Assembly: GCA_002780785.1 (NCBI GenBank)
Contig: PEUE01000001.1
Span: 1-6,831, forward strand
Length of the DNA: 6,831 nucleotides
Direction: 5' to 3'
Source: Candidatus Portnoybacteria bacterium CG02_land_8_20_14_3_00_45_8
GTDB lineage: Bacteria; Patescibacteriota; Minisyncoccia; Portnoybacterales; GWB1-42-6
Shown: piece by piece, positions 4,889 through 6,831 of the stretch
How positions within the stretch are numbered: the stretch's first letter is position 1
Layout: every line of letters starts with the position of its first letter
Position numbers and translations under genes: made by a program
Notes under the pieces: generated by a model
Told to the model about the DNA's origin: nothing
Database searches by the model: none
The model's input: the letters and a program-made list of their open reading frames with translations, nothing else

Positions 4889-6727
4889 TTAGTTCTTATT
4901 TTTAATTTCTCCCAAAATCTTTTCCGTAAATTTATCTAGCTTCATCGGGCCTAGGTCCCCTTTGTCGTGTTCGCGAACGGCCACGGAGTCGGCAGAGATT
5001 TCTTTGTCGCCGACAATTAAAAGGTAGGGGATTTTTTGATTTTCGCCGTCACGGATTTTTTTGCCGATAGTTTCGTTGTCTGATTTGACGATAACGCGAA
5101 TGTCGTCTTGTCGTAATTTGTCAGCCACCTGTTTGGCGTAGTCCTCGTGCCGCGAGCCGACCGGTAAAATCCATATCTGCTCCGGAGCCAGCCAAACGGG
5201 GAAAGCGCCGGCATAGTGTTCAATTAATACGCCAATGAAACGCTCAAATGAACCAAACAACGCCCGGTGCAACATATAAGGTCGTTCTTTTTTACCTTGG
5301 TCGTTGATAAAGGTCACGTCAAATTTTTCGGGCATATTGAAATCAAATTGCAGCGTTGAGCATTGCCATTCGCGGCCTAGACAATCTTTGATTTTAAAAT
5401 CCAGCTTCGGGCCGTAAAAAGCTGCCTCACCAATATCGGTCTGATAGACGAGTCCTTTTTCTTTGGCCGCTTCTTCTAAAACGCGCTCGGTAAATTTCCA
5501 ACCCTCATCATCGCCGGCATATTTGGCTTTATTTTTTGGGTCTCGCAAAGATAAATAAATGGCGTAATCTTTAAAACCAAAGATACCCAGCATATATAAG
5601 ATGAAATCAATTACGCGTTTAAGCTCTTCTTTGACTTGGGATTTGGTGCAAATAATGTGGGCATCGTCCTGTGTAAAGCCGCGCACGCGAGTGAGGCCTG
5701 AAAGCTCCCCCGATTTTTCATAGCGGTAAACCGCGGCGCTTTCAGCCCAGCGCAGAGGCAGTTCTTTGTAGCTGCGCAGGCGAGCATTGCAAATTAGTAA
5801 ATGAAAAGGACAATTCATCGCTTTTATCAAATACTCTTCTTTAGAAGTCGCTTTTTTCCCGGCCTTAACCTCGTCCAAACTTCGGCCAACTTCCATTGGC
5901 GGATACATGCTGTCAGCGTAAAAGCCCCAGTGGCCCGAGGTCTCCCAAAGTTGGCGTGAACCAATATGCGGCGAGCGCACAAGTTCATAGCCATTTTTTA
6001 AATGTTCTTTATACCAGAATTCTTCCATAATATGCCAAAGCAGTGCGCCCTTGGGTTGCCACATTACCAATCCCATGCCAACGGTCGGATCAATTAGAAA
6101 AAGTTCTAGCTCTTTTCCTAGCTTTCGGTGGTCGCGTTTTTCTGCTTCTTCAATTCTTTTTAAATAGGATTCTAAGTCCGTTTTGCTTTTCCAAGCCGTG
6201 CCGTAGATGCGCTGCAGCATTTTATTTTTTTCACTGCCGCGCCAGTAAGCACCCGAGATTTTCATTAATTTGAAAGCGTCGACTGGAATTTCGTTGGTGG
6301 ATTTAATATGCGGCCCGCGGCATAAATCTACAAAACTTCCAGTTTTGTAGAGGGTGACAAGTGGCAAGTGATTAGTGGTCAGTTTTTTCTTATCACTGGT
6401 CACTTGGCCCTGAGCACTTAGTTCCTTTATCAGCTCAACCTTATAGTTCTGTTTGGTCTTTTGGAAAAGCGCAGTGGCCTTGGCGACGGCCAGCTCTTCT
6501 TGTTTGAAGGCCAGATTTTGTTTTATCAACGCGCGCATTTTTTCCTCAATTATTGGCAGGTCTTCGGGCGTGAGAGGACGAGGTAGGTCAAAATCATAAT
6601 AAAAGCCATCGTCAATTGTCGGCCCGATGCCGAACTTGGCTTTAGGAAATAATTCCAGCACGGCGGCGGCCAAAATGTGGGATAGAGAGTGTCTTAAAAC
6701 GTCCATTTTGTTTTGTTTGTTTTCCAT
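4889..6727 (-). CDS. thrS: Threonyl-tRNA synthetase, without TGS domain
   Basis: Charges tRNA-Thr with threonine; class II, cytoplasmic. In 612 residues: the editing domain (about 10-200) with HSLSH (His13, His17) and DLCRGPH (Cys136, His140), which clears Ser-tRNA-Thr. The catalytic core (about 200-512) has the zinc/threonine ligands Cys306 (MNCPFH), His357 (QDDAH) and His487 (LHRA), Arg335 of motif 2 (RYEKSGE), and motif 3 GSFERFIGVLIEH (492-504). The anticodon-binding domain is about 514-610. The Cys306 to His357 spacing equals that of the E. coli enzyme. The usual 60-residue N-terminal TGS domain is absent: an in-frame TAA lies just upstream of the ATG. Residues about 104-123 are an extra segment encoded by a repeat-like element, and about 281-297 is another lineage-type insert. 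M8 is an alternative start; neither has a Shine-Dalgarno. Confidence 0.98.
   Translation of the reverse strand: MENKQNKMDVLRHSLSHILAAAVLELFPKAKFGIGPTIDDGFYYDFDLPRPLTPEDLPIIEEKMRALIKQNLAFKQEELAVAKATALFQKTKQNYKVELIKELSAQGQVTSDKKKLTTNHLPLVTLYKTGSFVDLCRGPHIKSTNEIPVDAFKLMKISGAYWRGSEKNKMLQRIYGTAWKSKTDLESYLKRIEEAEKRDHRKLGKELELFLIDPTVGMGLVMWQPKGALLWHIMEEFWYKEHLKNGYELVRSPHIGSRQLWETSGHWGFYADSMYPPMEVGRSLDEVKAGKKATSKEEYLIKAMNCPFHLLICNARLRSYKELPLRWAESAAVYRYEKSGELSGLTRVRGFTQDDAHIICTKSQVKEELKRVIDFILYMLGIFGFKDYAIYLSLRDPKNKAKYAGDDEGWKFTERVLEEAAKEKGLVYQTDIGEAAFYGPKLDFKIKDCLGREWQCSTLQFDFNMPEKFDVTFINDQGKKERPYMLHRALFGSFERFIGVLIEHYAGAFPVWLAPEQIWILPVGSRHEDYAKQVADKLRQDDIRVIVKSDNETIGKKIRDGENQKIPYLLIVGDKEISADSVAVREHDKGDLGPMKLDKFTEKILGEIKNKN
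6328..6350. repeat. 10-bp perfect palindrome within thrS
   Basis: CTACAAAACT (6328-6337) and AGTTTTGTAG (6341-6350) are perfect inverse complements with a 3-nt loop. It encodes YKTGSFV just before the conserved DLCRGPH, so the protein sequence is ordinary. It directly abuts the repeat-like insertion at 6356-6421, a possible hint that a hairpin served as target. Confidence 0.6.
6356..6421 (-). repeat. 7-nt-period inverted-repeat element inserted in thrS
   Basis: On the thrS strand four consecutive heptamers fit ACTNNYC (6377-6383, 6370-6376, 6363-6369, 6356-6362). Arms 6358-6372 and 6392-6406 pair at 13 of 15 positions around a 19-nt loop. Next to it, 6403-6420 (CTTGGCCCTGAG, then CACTTAGT) resembles the miaA repeat at 1403-1420 with small insertions. 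The element encodes about residues 104-123 (starting SAQGQVTSDKKK), which lie between the conserved ELI and VTLYKTG segments and are absent from typical ThrRS. Confidence 0.65.
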
Positions 6728-6738
6728 GAATTTAATTT

Positions 6739-6759
6739 AAAATGCAAATATCAAAATGC
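6739..6759. repeat. Short heptad repeat in the thrS leader
   Basis: Three 7-nt units on the plus strand: AAAATGC, AAATATC, AAAATGC. The first and third are identical. They lie 12-32 nt upstream of the thrS ATG, where a Shine-Dalgarno might be expected. The 7-nt period equals that of the element inside thrS, but the base content differs. Confidence 0.45.
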
Positions 6760-6793
6760 CGTGCCCGCCGATAACCAAAGCTGATTAGTCGAA

Positions 6794-6799
6794 ATTATA
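6794..6799 (-). promoter_or_regulatory. Probable thrS promoter, -10 hexamer
   Basis: The minus strand carries a perfect TATAAT. No clear -35 is found at 16-18 nt upstream. The nearest TTG-type hexamer (TTGTAA) is too far, and TGGTCA is too close. Transcription from about 6787 would give a leader of about 60 nt, too short for a T-box. No other gene or RNA is seen between 6728 and the right edge. Confidence 0.4.
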
Positions 6800-6831
6800 A
6801 TATTTTATGCTTTTGACCAGCTTACAATATC

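Noticed and set aside
6778..6793. Another decayed copy of the miaA repeat (AGCTGATTAGTCGAA) in the thrS promoter
   Set aside because: Only about 12 matching bases with a 2-nt insertion, overlapping the promoter; not separable from chance by eye.
6728..6831. T-box or other riboswitch upstream of thrS
   Set aside because: The leader from the likely promoter is only about 60 nt, with no stem I, no T-box sequence and no terminator hairpin.

Overview
The window reads as a piece of chromosome from a small-genome, uncultivated bacterium, most likely of the Patescibacteria/Candidate Phyla Radiation. This is an inference. It rests on a threonyl-tRNA synthetase without the N-terminal TGS domain, genes with little or no Shine-Dalgarno signal, short single-anchor surface proteins next to housekeeping genes, and small repeat-like insertions inside conserved enzymes. 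No marker here fixes the lineage more precisely.

Layout. All confidently identified genes lie on the minus strand, so they are transcribed from right to left. From the right edge: a probable promoter (about 6794), thrS (6727-4889), and 23 nt later a GT39-type protein O-mannosyltransferase gene (4865-3417). After a 72-nt gap with its own extended -10 promoter comes a small membrane-anchored protein with a Gmad2-like domain (3332-2850), closed by a strong intrinsic terminator (2795-2828). Next come a miaB 5' relic, a GC-rich palindrome, miaB (2692-1496) and miaA (1506-553), which overlap by 11 nt. Together they make the ms2i6A37 tRNA modification. A 13-bp perfect hairpin (496-531) separates miaA from a gene-poor, AT-rich left end. 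That end carries one weak plus-strand ORF (about 79-312) and an attC-like imperfect hairpin (339-407).

How the genes work together. Three of the five solid genes serve tRNA function: charging of tRNA-Thr, and isopentenylation followed by methylthiolation of A37 on tRNAs that read UNN codons. The other two act at the cell surface. The mannosyltransferase modifies exported proteins, and the Gmad2 protein is an exported, membrane-tethered domain that could be a client of it. The link is only one of position.

The most notable signals are not the genes but small DNA insertions in and next to them. Two copies of a CCTGAGCTT(A)GTCGAAGGG repeat lie in frame inside miaA. A 7-nt-period inverted-repeat element adds about 20 codons to the thrS editing domain. 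A second, codon-diverged copy of the first 10-11 codons of miaB sits in frame upstream of the real start, separated from it by a GC-rich palindrome and a TGA.
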